From positions 4,816 to 58,609 of the forward strand of contig JAKCDU010000006.1 of NCBI GenBank assembly GCA_021838445.1: DNA of 53,794 nucleotides. The letters are read 5' to 3'. This stretch comes from Actinomycetes bacterium (GTDB lineage: Bacteria > Actinomycetota > Acidimicrobiia > Acidimicrobiales > Palsa-688). The translations under genes were made by a program, and so were the position numbers. Under the pieces are notes generated by a model, which was not told where the DNA came from, made no database searches, and saw only the letters and a program-made list of their open reading frames with translations. Positions 8,724 through 17,787 of this stretch are shown here, piece by piece (within the stretch, counting starts at the first letter, position 1; each line of letters begins with the position of its first letter).

Positions 8724-10012
8724 CCGCCCCGGGGCACGTCCTGCCAGGGCGTTTCGAGCCAGGGGTCCGGGTCGCGGGGAAGCCCGAGCACTCGCTCGGC
8801 CAGGATGTTCTTGTTGATCTCGGTCGTGCCCCCCTCTATCCCGTTGGCCCGGCTGCGGAGCATGCCCCGCACCTCGAACGGCATCCCCTCGGGGTAGTCC
8901 TCCCCGACACGTTCCCATGCCGTGGCCGCCGGCCCGATCAGGTCGACGGCGAGAAGCTGCACCAACTGGTTGAGCCGGGCCTGATGGACCTTGCCGATGG
9001 AGCTCTCCGGGCCGGGGGCCAGGCCGGCCCGGGCCCGGGCCCTGACCCGCTGGTTGGTCCAGTCACGGATGCGCTCCTCGCTGTAGAGCGCCATGAGGCG
9101 CTGGCGCACCCCCGGGTCGGACCAACCCCGGCCACCGTGCTCGGCGAGCGGCTCACGCGACAGGGGGATGAGGCGCTGGGCGCTCGACCCCCCGATACGG
9201 TCGACGCCCCCCGATCCGCTGCCGGCGACCATCTGACGCTCACTGGACAGCGTGGCGGCGGCCACCCTCCACCCCGCGCCCGGCGGTCCCACCCGTTGGA
9301 AGTCCGGGACTCGGGCCCCGTCGAGAAAGACCTCGTTGAAGTCCACCTCGCCACCCATGTGGCGCAGGGGCCGCACCTCCACACCCGGCTGGTGCAGGGC
9401 GATCAGGAAGAACGTCAGTCCCTGCCGCTTTGGGACACCGGGGTCGGTCCGGGCCAGCAGGACAGCAAAATCACTCTTGTGGGCCCAAGTCGTCCACACC
9501 TTCTGGCCGGTGACGACCCACTCGTCGCCATCACGCTCGGCCCGTGTGGCCAGGCCGGCGAGGTCCGATCCGGCTCCGGGCTCGCTGAAGAGCTGGCACC
9601 ACACCTCCTCGTTGGTGAGGATGGGGGGAAGGAAGCGCTGACGCTGCTCCTCGGTGCCGTAGGCCAGGAGGACCGATGCGGCCTGGTTGAGGCCGAGCGG
9701 ATTGAGCCGTCCCAGGTTGAGAGGGCGTAGTTCGGTCTCGATCACCCGGGACTGGGCCGGGCTCAGGCCAAGCCCGCCGTAGGCCGCCGGCCAGGTCGGG
9801 GCGACGAGTCCGGAGCGGCCGAAGACCGGGTACCACTTCTCGTAGTCGGCGACGGCTCTGACCCTGCGCACCGCGGCGGGACCCCCCGCCGCGGCCGCCT
9901 GGCGCCACTCCTGCGGGACGTGGTCCACGACCCAGGCCCGCACTCTGTCGGCCACCTCCTCGCCCGACAGCGATTCGTCCAGAGCGACGCGTTCGCCGGG
10001 CGCCTCCCCCAT
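8720..10012 (-). CDS. Acyl-CoA dehydrogenase, FAD-binding type without adjacent partner
   Basis: This 430-residue ACAD oxidises or binds an acyl-CoA with FAD. It shows the middle-domain motifs WCQLFSEPGAGSDLA and VTGQKVWTTWAHKSDF and the C-terminal GGTTEINKNILAERVLGLP, which contacts FAD in the neighbouring subunit. It lacks the GxxTWE segment that carries the catalytic Glu in the partner-type ACADs at 17788 and 33140. It therefore looks like one half of an alpha2beta2 enzyme whose partner is not next to it. Its ATG overlaps the TGA of the upstream crotonase (TGATG), indicating translational coupling. It ends the SDR-crotonase run. Confidence 0.88.
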   Translation of the reverse strand: MGEAPGERVALDESLSGEEVADRVRAWVVDHVPQEWRQAAAAGGPAAVRRVRAVADYEKWYPVFGRSGLVAPTWPAAYGGLGLSPAQSRVIETELRPLNLGRLNPLGLNQAASVLLAYGTEEQRQRFLPPILTNEEVWCQLFSEPGAGSDLAGLATRAERDGDEWVVTGQKVWTTWAHKSDFAVLLARTDPGVPKRQGLTFFLIALHQPGVEVRPLRHMGGEVDFNEVFLDGARVPDFQRVGPPGAGWRVAAATLSSERQMVAGSGSGGVDRIGGSSAQRLIPLSREPLAEHGGRGWSDPGVRQRLMALYSEERIRDWTNQRVRARARAGLAPGPESSIGKVHQARLNQLVQLLAVDLIGPAATAWERVGEDYPEGMPFEVRGMLRSRANGIEGGTTEINKNILAERVLGLPRDPDPWLETPWQDVPRGG

Positions 10013-10857
10013 CACATCCCCCCGAAATCCGGAGGTCGTCGCTCGGCGAAGGCCTGCATGCCCTCCTTGAAGTCGAGGCTGCGGGAGGAAACCTCCATGG
10101 CGAACCCCTCGGCGGCGAGAGACTCCTCGAGCCCCTTCGAAAGACCGGTGTTGACCAGCCACTTGGTGAGCCCCAGGGTGACCGTCGGACCGGCCGCCAG
10201 TTCGGCGGCCAGCCGGGCGGCCTCGATCTCGAGCTGGTCGGAGGGTACCGACCGGTGGACCATGCCCCAGGCGGCGGCGGTGCGGCCGTCGAGGCGCCGG
10301 CCGAGCATGAGGATCTCCCGAGCCCGGGCTACTCCGACCAGGCGGGGGAGCAGCCAGGTTGCGCCGCTGTCAGGGGTGAAACCCCGGGCCACGAAGGGTT
10401 CCCATAGGACGGCGTCGTCTGCCACGATGGTGAAGTCGCAGGCCAGTGACAGATGCAGCCCGATACCGGCGGCGTGACCCTGGACCGCGGCGACGATCGG
10501 TACCTGGACCTCGGTGATCAACGGGATCAACCGGTGGGCAGCTCCGGGTAGGCGGCGCTGGATGCTCCCGGCCCGACGCCGAACCGAGGTTTCGCGGTTG
10601 CGCGCCACGATGTCGGCGCCGACGCAGAAGTCCTTCCCCTCGGCCCGCAGGAGCACCGCTCGCACCGAGTCGTCGTTATTGGCGCGCTGCAGCACGAAGA
10701 TCAAACCTTCGATCATCGCGTCGCTCAGGGCGTTCTTCTTCTCAGCCCGGTCGAGGGTGAGGCGTAGCAGGCCACCCTCCAGCTCGACCCCGATCCCCTC
10801 AACGGATCCGTAATCGCTTCCCCCGCTCCGCTGTCGGTCCCCGTCGTCGGTCGTCAT
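10012..10857 (-). CDS. Enoyl-CoA hydratase/isomerase, PaaG-like
   Basis: This 281-residue crotonase-fold protein has the CoA-binding ENALS-like start (KKNALSDAMIE), the oxyanion region FCVGADI and the second oxyanion segment GHAAGIGLHLSLACDF. The positions of the two hydratase glutamates are occupied by His135 and Phe155. A TPDSGATWLLPRLVG segment with Asp163 matches the PaaG/isomerase subgroup, so double-bond isomerisation fits better than hydration. The ATG at 10857 is chosen because upstream residues are shadow sequence. It lies 20 nt after the preceding crotonase and is coupled to the ACAD that follows. Confidence 0.85.
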   Translation of the reverse strand: MTTDDGDRQRSGGSDYGSVEGIGVELEGGLLRLTLDRAEKKNALSDAMIEGLIFVLQRANNDDSVRAVLLRAEGKDFCVGADIVARNRETSVRRRAGSIQRRLPGAAHRLIPLITEVQVPIVAAVQGHAAGIGLHLSLACDFTIVADDAVLWEPFVARGFTPDSGATWLLPRLVGVARAREILMLGRRLDGRTAAAWGMVHRSVPSDQLEIEAARLAAELAAGPTVTLGLTKWLVNTGLSKGLEESLAAEGFAMEVSSRSLDFKEGMQAFAERRPPDFGGM

Positions 10858-10877
10858 GATCAAACGATGTCCCTCAC

Positions 10878-11693
10878 CTAGCTGTCGCCCGGCAATTCCT
10901 GCCAGACCGGTTGGCGCTTCTGGGCGAAGGCAGCCGGACCCTCGGTCTGGTCGGGGTGGCCCCACATGGAGACCAGCTCCCGGGCTCCGGCCCGGCACGC
11001 GTCCGTGAGACCGGACTCCAGTGCCCCCCACAGCGCCCGCTTGGTCGCCGCCATGGCCGCCGGGGAGTTGCGGGCGATCTTCTCGGCCAGAGCCTGTGCT
11101 TCCTCCCGGAGCCGCTCGGGGGGATCGACGATCTGGCTGATCATCCCGAGCTCGAGCGCCCGGGCTGCGTCCAGGCGCTCGTAACGGCCCACGAAAGCCA
11201 TGCGCATGACCGCTTCCACCGGCATCTTGCGGATCAGCCCGATGGCCTCGATGGAGACGACCTGTCCGACCGAGACGTGCGGATCGAAGAATTGGGCGTC
11301 GGACGCGGCGATGACGATGTCGGCATCGGCCACCCAGTGGAATGCTCCGCCTGCGCACAGCCCGTTCACCGCGGTGATCACCGGCTTCCACACCTTCTGA
11401 TGCCACGAGGTGAAGTGGAGGTCGAAGTCCTCCATCGAGGCTCGGTAGCGCTCCATGCCGACCCCGTCGCTGGCGATCTCCTCCACGTCCACCCCCGTCT
11501 GGAAGGCCCGGCCCTCACCGGTGTGGACGATGACCCTGACGGCGGGGTCGCGGTCGAGCTCCAACCAGGCGTCGGCGAACTCGTCGCGCATGCGCGCCGA
11601 CATGGCGTTCAGCTTGTCCGGCCGGTTGTTGATCAACCAGCCGACCGGGCCGTGGCGCTCCAGTTTCAGATTCTCGTAAGGCCCGTAAGTCAA
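10878..11693 (-). CDS. Crotonase-fold protein, tandem paralogue 1
   Basis: This 271-residue crotonase-fold protein starts at a TTG (11693) with a strong Shine-Dalgarno GGAGGA five bases upstream. The fold is clear from DKLNAMS, FQTGVDV and CAGGAFHWVADADIV. The two hydratase glutamates are replaced: by alignment of GGGxE and PEI I read His119 and His139. It is a close paralogue of the next gene upstream (11716-12558), and the last 80 residues are almost identical (for example EEAQALAEKIARNSPAAM). Because both copies share the His pair, the substitution looks selected rather than degenerate. The reaction is unknown; hydratase is only the default label. Confidence 0.85.
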   Translation of the reverse strand: MTYGPYENLKLERHGPVGWLINNRPDKLNAMSARMRDEFADAWLELDRDPAVRVIVHTGEGRAFQTGVDVEEIASDGVGMERYRASMEDFDLHFTSWHQKVWKPVITAVNGLCAGGAFHWVADADIVIAASDAQFFDPHVSVGQVVSIEAIGLIRKMPVEAVMRMAFVGRYERLDAARALELGMISQIVDPPERLREEAQALAEKIARNSPAAMAATKRALWGALESGLTDACRAGARELVSMWGHPDQTEGPAAFAQKRQPVWQELPGDS

Positions 11694-11715
11694 CTGTTCC
11701 TCCGGTCGGGACTCG

Positions 11716-12558
11716 TCATCCGGCCAACCACTGTGCCTCTCTCCGCTCGGCGAAGGCCCGAGGGCCCTCGGTCTGGTCGGGGTGGCCCCAGACCGACACC
11801 AGCTCCCGGGCGCCGCGACGGCACGCCTCGGTCAACCCGGCTTCCAGGGCCCCCCACAAGGCTCTCTTGGTGGCCGCCATGGCCGCCGGGGAATTCCGGG
11901 CGATCTTCTCGGCCAGGGCCTGAGCCTCTTCCCGTAGGCGCCCGGCGGGGTCCACAACCTGGCTGATCATTCCTAGCCGCCGGGCTTGTTCGGCCCCGAC
12001 GCGCTCGTGGCGACCGACGAGAGCCAGGCGCATCACCGCTTCGACAGGCATTTTGCGGACCAGGCCAATGGCTTCGTAGGCGCTGACCTGCCCCACAGAC
12101 ACGTGGGGGTCCAGAAAGGTGGCGTCGGACGAGGCGATGACGACATCGGCATCGGCCACGAAGTGCAGCCCTCCCCCGGCGCAGACACCGTTGACAGCGG
12201 CGATCACCGGCTTCCATACCTGGTTGTGCCAGGCGGTCAATCTCAGCTCCGCGAGTCGGGTCCGTCTCGACTGCTCCCGGAGGGCGGCGGGATCCCGACT
12301 CAACTGCTTCATGTCGAGGCCCGTCTGGAAAGCCTCCCCGTTACCGGTATTGACGATCACCCGGACATCGGGATCCTGATCGAGCTCCCGCCACGCCTGT
12401 TCGAGCTCGTCGATCATGAGGGCGTCCATGGCGTTACCCACCTCCGGACGGTCGAACACGAGCCACCCGACCCGGCCGCGCCGGTACACCTCGAGGGTCT
12501 CGAAGGCGCGACGGCCGCTCACACCGTCCCGTCCCTCAGCGCTCACCCGGCTATCCAC
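11716..12558 (-). CDS. Crotonase-fold protein, tandem paralogue 2
   Basis: This 280-residue crotonase-fold protein is the tandem paralogue of the 10878 gene. It contains GNAMDALMIDELEQAW, FQTGLDM and CAGGGLHFVADADVV. His132 and His152 stand where hydratases have catalytic Glu, matching its paralogue. The start is uncertain: GTG at 12558 lacks an obvious Shine-Dalgarno, while the in-frame GTG at 12522 has GAGGGACGG upstream and would remove 12 residues that have no crotonase counterpart. It lies 27 nt after the SDR stop and 22 nt before the next crotonase. Confidence 0.83.
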   Translation of the reverse strand: MDSRVSAEGRDGVSGRRAFETLEVYRRGRVGWLVFDRPEVGNAMDALMIDELEQAWRELDQDPDVRVIVNTGNGEAFQTGLDMKQLSRDPAALREQSRRTRLAELRLTAWHNQVWKPVIAAVNGVCAGGGLHFVADADVVIASSDATFLDPHVSVGQVSAYEAIGLVRKMPVEAVMRLALVGRHERVGAEQARRLGMISQVVDPAGRLREEAQALAEKIARNSPAAMAATKRALWGALEAGLTEACRRGARELVSVWGHPDQTEGPRAFAERREAQWLAG

Positions 12559-12585
12559 TGCATCATTTAATGTATACCAGCCTGT

Positions 12586-13353
12586 TCAGCAGGCCAAGCG
12601 GCCGCCGTCGACGACCAGGGAGGTCCCGGTGACATAGGCCGACAGGTCGCTCGCCAGGTAGACCACGGCATCGGCCACGTCGCGGGGTTGGCCCACCCGT
12701 CCGATCGGTATGGGCAACGCCGACAGGCTCTCGCCCTCAACCCCGACCAAGCGGGCGTCTACCCTCGTCATCGAGGTGTCGATGACCCCGGGGTGGACGG
12801 CGTTGACCCGGATCCCGTAGGGACCGAGCAGGTCGCCGAGCGAATAGGTGAGCAGCCGGACCGCCCCCTTGGAGGCGCAGTAGGCGGGGAACATCCCGCT
12901 GCCCCGCAGACCGCCGACACTCGACAGGTTCACGATGGAGCCCCCCCGCCCTCGCATCTGACGGGCTGCGACCTGGCAGCCGAAGAAGACCCCCTTGACG
13001 TTGACGTCCATCACCCGGTCGTAGTCGCTCTCGGTCCAGGCGAAGAAATCCTCCACCCCGAACACCCCGGCGTTGTTGACCATGACGTCCAGCCCACCCA
13101 GTTCGACCGCCAGGTCGACCGCCGCCTCGAGGGCGTCGGGCCGCGTGACGTCGGTCGCCACGAACTCGCCGCGACCACCGACCTCGGCGATCATCTCCAT
13201 CGTGCTGGGTCCACCTTCGCGGGGGTCCTCGCGCCGATCGGCGACGACCACGGCCGCGGCGCCCTCCTCGGCGAGGCGCACCGAGATGGCCCGCCCCGCG
13301 CCGCTCGAACCCCCGGTGACCACCGCCACCTTCCCTGCCAGTAAGCCTGCCAC
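12586..13353 (-). CDS. Short-chain dehydrogenase/reductase (SDR)
   Basis: This 255-residue classical SDR has the nucleotide-binding [10 protein letters not shown] near the N-terminus, NNAG, the catalytic Ser region LSSVGG, the YxxxK pair in [10 protein letters not shown], and a C-terminal VDGG. All catalytic residues are visible. It probably oxidises a hydroxyacyl-CoA or another secondary alcohol with NAD(P). The start is GTG 13353 with GGAGGAG four bases upstream. It is the first gene of the SDR-three crotonases-ACAD run and diverges from the dehydratase gene at 13556. Confidence 0.9.
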   Translation of the reverse strand: MAGLLAGKVAVVTGGSSGAGRAISVRLAEEGAAAVVVADRREDPREGGPSTMEMIAEVGGRGEFVATDVTRPDALEAAVDLAVELGGLDVMVNNAGVFGVEDFFAWTESDYDRVMDVNVKGVFFGCQVAARQMRGRGGSIVNLSSVGGLRGSGMFPAYCASKGAVRLLTYSLGDLLGPYGIRVNAVHPGVIDTSMTRVDARLVGVEGESLSALPIPIGRVGQPRDVADAVVYLASDLSAYVTGTSLVVDGGRLAC

Positions 13354-13555
13354 AGCACTCCTCCGGTTAATGGGTCCGGCTCACGGTTCCGGTCTCTTCG
13401 AGAGAGGTTATGGTCCCGATCGGGGTCCGAGCGCCAATGGCGGCGGGCGAAGCCCGGGGCTACCCGCCGGCGGAGGACACTGGGCCCCGCCGAAAGTCAT
13501 CCGTCTAAGTTGGTAAAGATACTGAACGCAGTTTCGACGAGAGGGGGCGCCAGCC

Positions 13556-14812
13556 GTGTCGGATGCCATAACTGACGAGGGAGTGGAGCGGCTCCGCCGG
13601 CGCATCGGCGTCGCCCACCCCCATCCCCAGCCGCCCAGGTACTACGTCCCCAACGAGGACAGCTTCCGCCACGTCGCCGAGGCCTACGGCGACGACAACC
13701 CGCTGTGGTGCGACCCGATCCATGGCCGCAACTCGCGCTGGGGTTCGGCCATCGCGCCCCCACCGCTGGTCGGCGGCGACACCCTCATCGGTGAGGACGA
13801 GGTGACCAGCCTGGACCGTGAGACGGCGGCGCTGCTGAGGGGGGATCCTCTGCGGGGGGTGCATGCCTTCTACTCCGGCTCCTACCGGGAATGGTGGAAC
13901 CCGCTTCTGCCCGGCACCCGGGTGACGAGGCGCAACGCCCTCGTCGGCGTACATGACAAGCAGGGAGAGTTCGCCGGCCGAGCCGTGCACGAATGGTCAG
14001 CCGAGGTGTTCGCCGCCGCGGGTGGACCAGTCCTGGCGGGACAGTACCGCTTGATGATCCGTGCCGAGCGGGAGAAGGCCACCGAACGCAAGAAGAACGA
14101 CCAGATCGAGATCCGACCCTACAGCGACGACGACCTCGCCGCCATCGACGACATCTACCGAGGCGAGAGGGACCGTCGGCGCGGCCGCGAGCCCCGCTAC
14201 TGGGAGGATGTCGAGGAGGGCGACGGACTGGGACCGCTGGTGAAGGGACCCCTGCGCGTCACCGACATGGTGGTGTGGCACACGGGGATGGGCATGGGGC
14301 TCTACGGCGTAAAAGCGCTGCGCCTCAGCTACGACCAGCGCCTTCGCATACCGCGCTTCTTCAGACCCGACGACCTCAACATCCCCGACGTTCAGCAGCG
14401 GGTCCACTGGGACCCGGAGTGGGCCCGACAGGCGGGCAACCCGGCCTGTTACGACTACGGGCGCATGCGCGAGACATGGCTCATCCACCTGTGCACGGAC
14501 TGGATGGGCGATGACGCCTGGCTGTGGAAGCTCGACTGCCAATTCCGTAGGTTCAACTACGTCGGGGACACCCACTGGATAGGTGGCCGGGTGACCCGCA
14601 AGTACCTGGCCGAGGGCGGCCGCCCAGCCGTGGACCTGGACCTCTGGGGCACCAACCAACGGGGTGAAGTCACCGTCCCGGGCCATGCCAGCGTCCTTCT
14701 GCCTTCCCGAGACCTCGGACCGGTCAAGCTGCCCGAGCCCCCCGGGGCGGCCGCCAACTGCCACGAGACCCTGGTGGCGCTGGCCGATCGGTTCGCGTCC
14801 GGTTCCAACTGA
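13556..14812 (+). CDS. Double hot-dog MaoC/FAS1-like dehydratase
   Basis: The 418 residues contain two hot-dog domains. The N-terminal FAS1-like dehydratase domain (about 1-170) carries AEAYGDDNPLWCDPIHG. The second domain (about 215-400) starts at YWEDVEEGDGLG. Relatives hydrate enoyl-CoAs. In the usual D-x(4)-H hydratase motif the Asp is present, but Trp stands where His is expected, and the second domain shows no replacement, so activity is uncertain. The GTG at 13556 follows GAGGGGG. It diverges from the SDR gene. A short ORF begins inside its stop codon. Confidence 0.82.
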   Translation: MSDAITDEGVERLRRRIGVAHPHPQPPRYYVPNEDSFRHVAEAYGDDNPLWCDPIHGRNSRWGSAIAPPPLVGGDTLIGEDEVTSLDRETAALLRGDPLRGVHAFYSGSYREWWNPLLPGTRVTRRNALVGVHDKQGEFAGRAVHEWSAEVFAAAGGPVLAGQYRLMIRAEREKATERKKNDQIEIRPYSDDDLAAIDDIYRGERDRRRGREPRYWEDVEEGDGLGPLVKGPLRVTDMVVWHTGMGMGLYGVKALRLSYDQRLRIPRFFRPDDLNIPDVQQRVHWDPEWARQAGNPACYDYGRMRETWLIHLCTDWMGDDAWLWKLDCQFRRFNYVGDTHWIGGRVTRKYLAEGGRPAVDLDLWGTNQRGEVTVPGHASVLLPSRDLGPVKLPEPPGAAANCHETLVALADRFASGSN

Positions 14813-14949
14813 TGACCGACGGCGACGAGGCCGCCGCCGTGGAGATGGAAGCGCAGCGATGGTCCGTGTCGCAACCCGAGCCCGAGACGTCCGCGCGGGC
14901 CGTGCAACCGCGGATGCGGGTCTCCCGCCCCGGCAAACGCCCCGCCTGA
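14812..14949 (+). CDS. Possible coupled small protein (45 aa)
   Basis: An ATG overlaps the stop of the dehydratase gene (TGATG, 14810-14814) and opens a 45-codon frame ending in TGA at 14947-14949. The product would be Glu-rich at first and basic at the end (RMRVSRPGKRPA), with no signal peptide or membrane helix. The overlap geometry is that of coupled genes elsewhere in the window. In high-GC DNA a short open frame can be accidental, and I recognise no family. Confidence 0.3.
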   Translation: MTDGDEAAAVEMEAQRWSVSQPEPETSARAVQPRMRVSRPGKRPA

Positions 14950-15032
14950 AGCCGGATGCGCCCCTATCCTGTGCAAGCTATACATGATAGAGTCGCAAAC
15001 CTGTCCGATTCGCGCACGGCCGGAGCCCGTCT

Positions 15033-16571
15033 GTGATCCTCACCGAGAAGCCCGCAACATCTTCCCGCGAGAGATCCCTGGTTCAGCTGTTGTTGGAGCA
15101 CCCCGCCACTGACGATCAACCGCTCGTGTACTGCGGGGACATCGAGCTCTCGGCCGGGGCCGTGCGCCGGGCCGCCAAGGGGCTGTCCGATCTGATGCGG
15201 GCAGCCGGGATTCGACCGGGCAGCGTGGTAGCGGACCTGGTCGGCGGCGGCCCGCGCTCCCTGGTCGTCATGTACGCCGTCTGGTTGGCCGGAGCGGTGT
15301 ACATGCCCTGCAACGACCGACTGACCGATCCCGAGATCGTCCAGATGATGGAGGAAGCCCCCCCGACCCTGGTCGTCGGGGCATCCGAACGCCTCGATGC
15401 CCTCGGCGTCACGGCCGCCCGCATCCACGAGTCGGGGACACTCGGGTGGACCGCCGGGCGCGACGGCACCGACCCGGGGCACACATACGACCGCGACGTG
15501 GCCCTGGTGATGCGCACCTCGGGGACGACGGGCCGGGCCAAAGCGGTCCTGCTCCGTCACTCCGGGACCCTGGAGGGGCTTGACGCCATCCTGGACCGAA
15601 TCCGTTCGGGGTCGACCCGGACGCCCCGAGACACCCGCCCACCCACCCCCAACCTGATCCCCGTCTCCCTGGCCCTGTGGGCCGGGATCTACAACACCCT
15701 CTTCGCGTTCCGCGCCGGGGCGCCCATCGTGGTGATCGAACGGTTCAGCACCGACGGCTTCCGACAAGTCGTAGGACAGTTCGACATACGCTCCACGGTC
15801 CTGGCACCGGCCATGATCACCATGCTCAACGACGATCCGGCGATCGAGGACCTGAAGCCGCTGCGCTTCGTCAGGTCGATCACGGCGCCGCTGCGCAAGG
15901 AGGAGGCCGAGCGATTCTTCGCCCGCTTCTCCATCCCGGTGCTGAACTCCTACGGCCAGACCGAGCTCGGCGGCGAGGTCGTAGGCTGGACGGCCGCCGA
16001 CGTCCGCGAGTTCGGGGCGTCCAAGCTCGGTTCGGTGGGCCGGCCCCACGGTGGGGTCGGCATCGAGGTGCGGGGAGGGGACGGTTCCCTCCTCGGTCCG
16101 GACGAACCCGGCGAGATCTGGGTGCACTCCCCATTCCTCATGCGCGGTTACGCCACCGATACCGATGCCCTTTCGGACCGCCTCTCCGAGGAAGGGTTCC
16201 TCCGCACCGGCGACATCGGAAGCGTGGACGCCGACGGGTTCCTGTGGATCCACGGCCGGGAGAGCGACATGATCAACCGGGGCGGCATGAAGGTGAGCCC
16301 CGAGGAGGTCGAGGAGGTCCTGGTCGGCCATCCCGACGTCGTGGACGCCTGCGTGGCAGGGATATTCGACGCCCGACTCGGCGAGGTTCCGTTCGCCTGG
16401 GTGGTGCCGGGCGGCCGCTTCGATCCCGGCGGGTTGGCCGAGTGGTGCCGACAGCGCCTGGCCCCCTACAAGGTCCCGGTCGGCTTCGAGGTCATCGACA
16501 CCGTCCCCCGCTCCGATATCGGCAAGGTGCTCCGCCGGAGCCTCGCCTCCGGCCGTCAGTCGGCTACCTGA
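15033..16571 (+). CDS. Acyl-CoA ligase (ANL superfamily)
   Basis: This 512-residue adenylate-forming ligase has MRTSGTTGRAKAVLLRH as the ATP-binding loop, SYGQTELGG as the adenine-binding A5 motif, GFLRTGDIG, the hinge region IHGRESDMINRGGMKVSPEEVE and the catalytic lysine segment RSDIGKVLRR. The start is GTG 15033. The last 16 nt overlap the 3' end of the convergent ACAD gene. It follows the double hot-dog dehydratase by 220 nt. It probably supplies CoA esters to the divergent ACAD pair next door. Confidence 0.9.
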   Translation: MILTEKPATSSRERSLVQLLLEHPATDDQPLVYCGDIELSAGAVRRAAKGLSDLMRAAGIRPGSVVADLVGGGPRSLVVMYAVWLAGAVYMPCNDRLTDPEIVQMMEEAPPTLVVGASERLDALGVTAARIHESGTLGWTAGRDGTDPGHTYDRDVALVMRTSGTTGRAKAVLLRHSGTLEGLDAILDRIRSGSTRTPRDTRPPTPNLIPVSLALWAGIYNTLFAFRAGAPIVVIERFSTDGFRQVVGQFDIRSTVLAPAMITMLNDDPAIEDLKPLRFVRSITAPLRKEEAERFFARFSIPVLNSYGQTELGGEVVGWTAADVREFGASKLGSVGRPHGGVGIEVRGGDGSLLGPDEPGEIWVHSPFLMRGYATDTDALSDRLSEEGFLRTGDIGSVDADGFLWIHGRESDMINRGGMKVSPEEVEEVLVGHPDVVDACVAGIFDARLGEVPFAWVVPGGRFDPGGLAEWCRQRLAPYKVPVGFEVIDTVPRSDIGKVLRRSLASGRQSAT

Positions 16572-17722
16572 ACCGTCTCGGGCGGCCGGGGGCTCGACCG
16601 GGGCAGGCCGAGCAGCCGGGTGGCGATGATGTCACGTTGGATCTGAGCTGATCCGCCGTACACGCTGGCGGCGCGCGACCACATGTACTGGTGGAGTATC
16701 GACGGGTGCTGACCGGTCAACGCCCCTGCGCCGGTCAGATCGACGGCCACGTGGGCCAGGTTCTGGTCGGCCCGGGTCATGAGGACTTTGTCGATCGACA
16801 TCTCGTCCTCGGCACCGACTCCCCTCGCCCGGCGCGACAGGGTGCTCAGTACGTGCAATCGGAGGGCTTCGACCTCGATCCCGGCCCAGACCAGCCGGCT
16901 CAGCACTTCCGGCGCGGCTCGCAGACGGCCTTCGCCGACCTCGCGCTCGAGGTGGGTGAGAACGCGCCGGAAGTCGGCTATGAAGCCGACGTCGGCCGGC
17001 CCCCGCTCGAACGCGACCGTCGACATGGCTATCCTCCAGCCCGACCCGGCCTCGCCGATCCTCATGGAGACCGGGACCCGCACCTCGTCGAAGAACAGCT
17101 CGGCGAACTCCAGGCTTCCGGTGATCTGGCGGAAAGGTCGGACGCTGAGCCCGGGGCTGTCGACGGGGACGATGAAACACGACAGCGAGTCGTGCCGACG
17201 CCGATCCGGCTCGGATCGGGCCAGCAGGAGGCACCATTTGGCCCAATGCGCCTCGCTGGTCCACACCTTCTGGCCGGAGACCACGTAATGGTCCCCCTCG
17301 AGACGGGCGCGGGTGCTTATGGCACTCAGGTCGGAACCGGCCCCCGGCTCACTGAAACCCTGGCACCACCGTTCCTCCCCCCGGAAGGCGGGCGCCAGGA
17401 ACCGGCGGCGCTGCTCCGCCGACCCGTACATCTGGATCACTCTGGTGACGTATCCGTAGTGCCACACCGGGGGGGCTCCCGCCGCCCCGAGCTCGTCGAG
17501 CACGATGGCCTCGTACACCGCGGGGAGCCCCCGACCACCGTCGTGCTCAGGGAACGACACGGCGACCCAGCCGGCGTCGTAGAGCCGGCGCTGCCAATCA
17601 GAGAGGTACTCGACCCGCTCGTCGTCGTCCGCCGGAACCGGCGGGAAGGGGCGCTGGGCGTCGATCCAGGCCCTCAGCTCCCGGCGGAACTCGGCCTCCT
17701 GAGGAGAGTCAGCAAAATCCAC
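16556..17722 (-). CDS. Acyl-CoA dehydrogenase, FAD-contact subunit of a probable pair
   Basis: This protein of about 388 residues has all ACAD domains: WCQGFSEPGAGSDLS, VSGQKVWTSEAHWAKW and the C-terminal GGSAQIQRDIIATRLLGLP that contacts FAD in a partner. It has no GxxTWE catalytic segment. The divergent gene at 17788 has that segment, so the two probably form an alpha2beta2 dehydrogenase like the actinobacterial FadE pairs. GTG 17722 is preferred because AGGAAG lies six bases upstream; GTG 17728 is the in-frame alternative. Its 3' end overlaps the convergent ligase by 16 nt. An operator lies directly upstream. Confidence 0.88.
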   Translation of the reverse strand: MDFADSPQEAEFRRELRAWIDAQRPFPPVPADDDERVEYLSDWQRRLYDAGWVAVSFPEHDGGRGLPAVYEAIVLDELGAAGAPPVWHYGYVTRVIQMYGSAEQRRRFLAPAFRGEERWCQGFSEPGAGSDLSAISTRARLEGDHYVVSGQKVWTSEAHWAKWCLLLARSEPDRRRHDSLSCFIVPVDSPGLSVRPFRQITGSLEFAELFFDEVRVPVSMRIGEAGSGWRIAMSTVAFERGPADVGFIADFRRVLTHLEREVGEGRLRAAPEVLSRLVWAGIEVEALRLHVLSTLSRRARGVGAEDEMSIDKVLMTRADQNLAHVAVDLTGAGALTGQHPSILHQYMWSRAASVYGGSAQIQRDIIATRLLGLPRSSPRPPETVQVAD

Positions 17723-17732
17723 GGCCACCTTC

Positions 17733-17759
17733 CTGTTGCTATCGTCTAAAAGATAACAG
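17733..17759. promoter_or_regulatory. Operator between divergent ACAD genes
   Basis: The core TATCGTCTAAAAGATA (17740-17755) is an imperfect palindrome flanked by CTGTT on the left and ACAG on the right. It fills the 65-bp space between the divergent ACAD genes, overlapping the likely promoters of both. The core matches the site at 33020-33035 at 15 of 16 positions when that site is read on the other strand. A shared transcriptional repressor or activator is the simplest explanation. Confidence 0.7.
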
Positions 17760-17787
17760 GGCCACTGAACGGCGAGTTTCCCGGGTA

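Noticed and set aside
13415-13424. CCCGATCGGG palindrome as an operator
   Set aside because: A 10-bp GC-rich palindrome is expected by chance in this composition, and no second copy was noticed.
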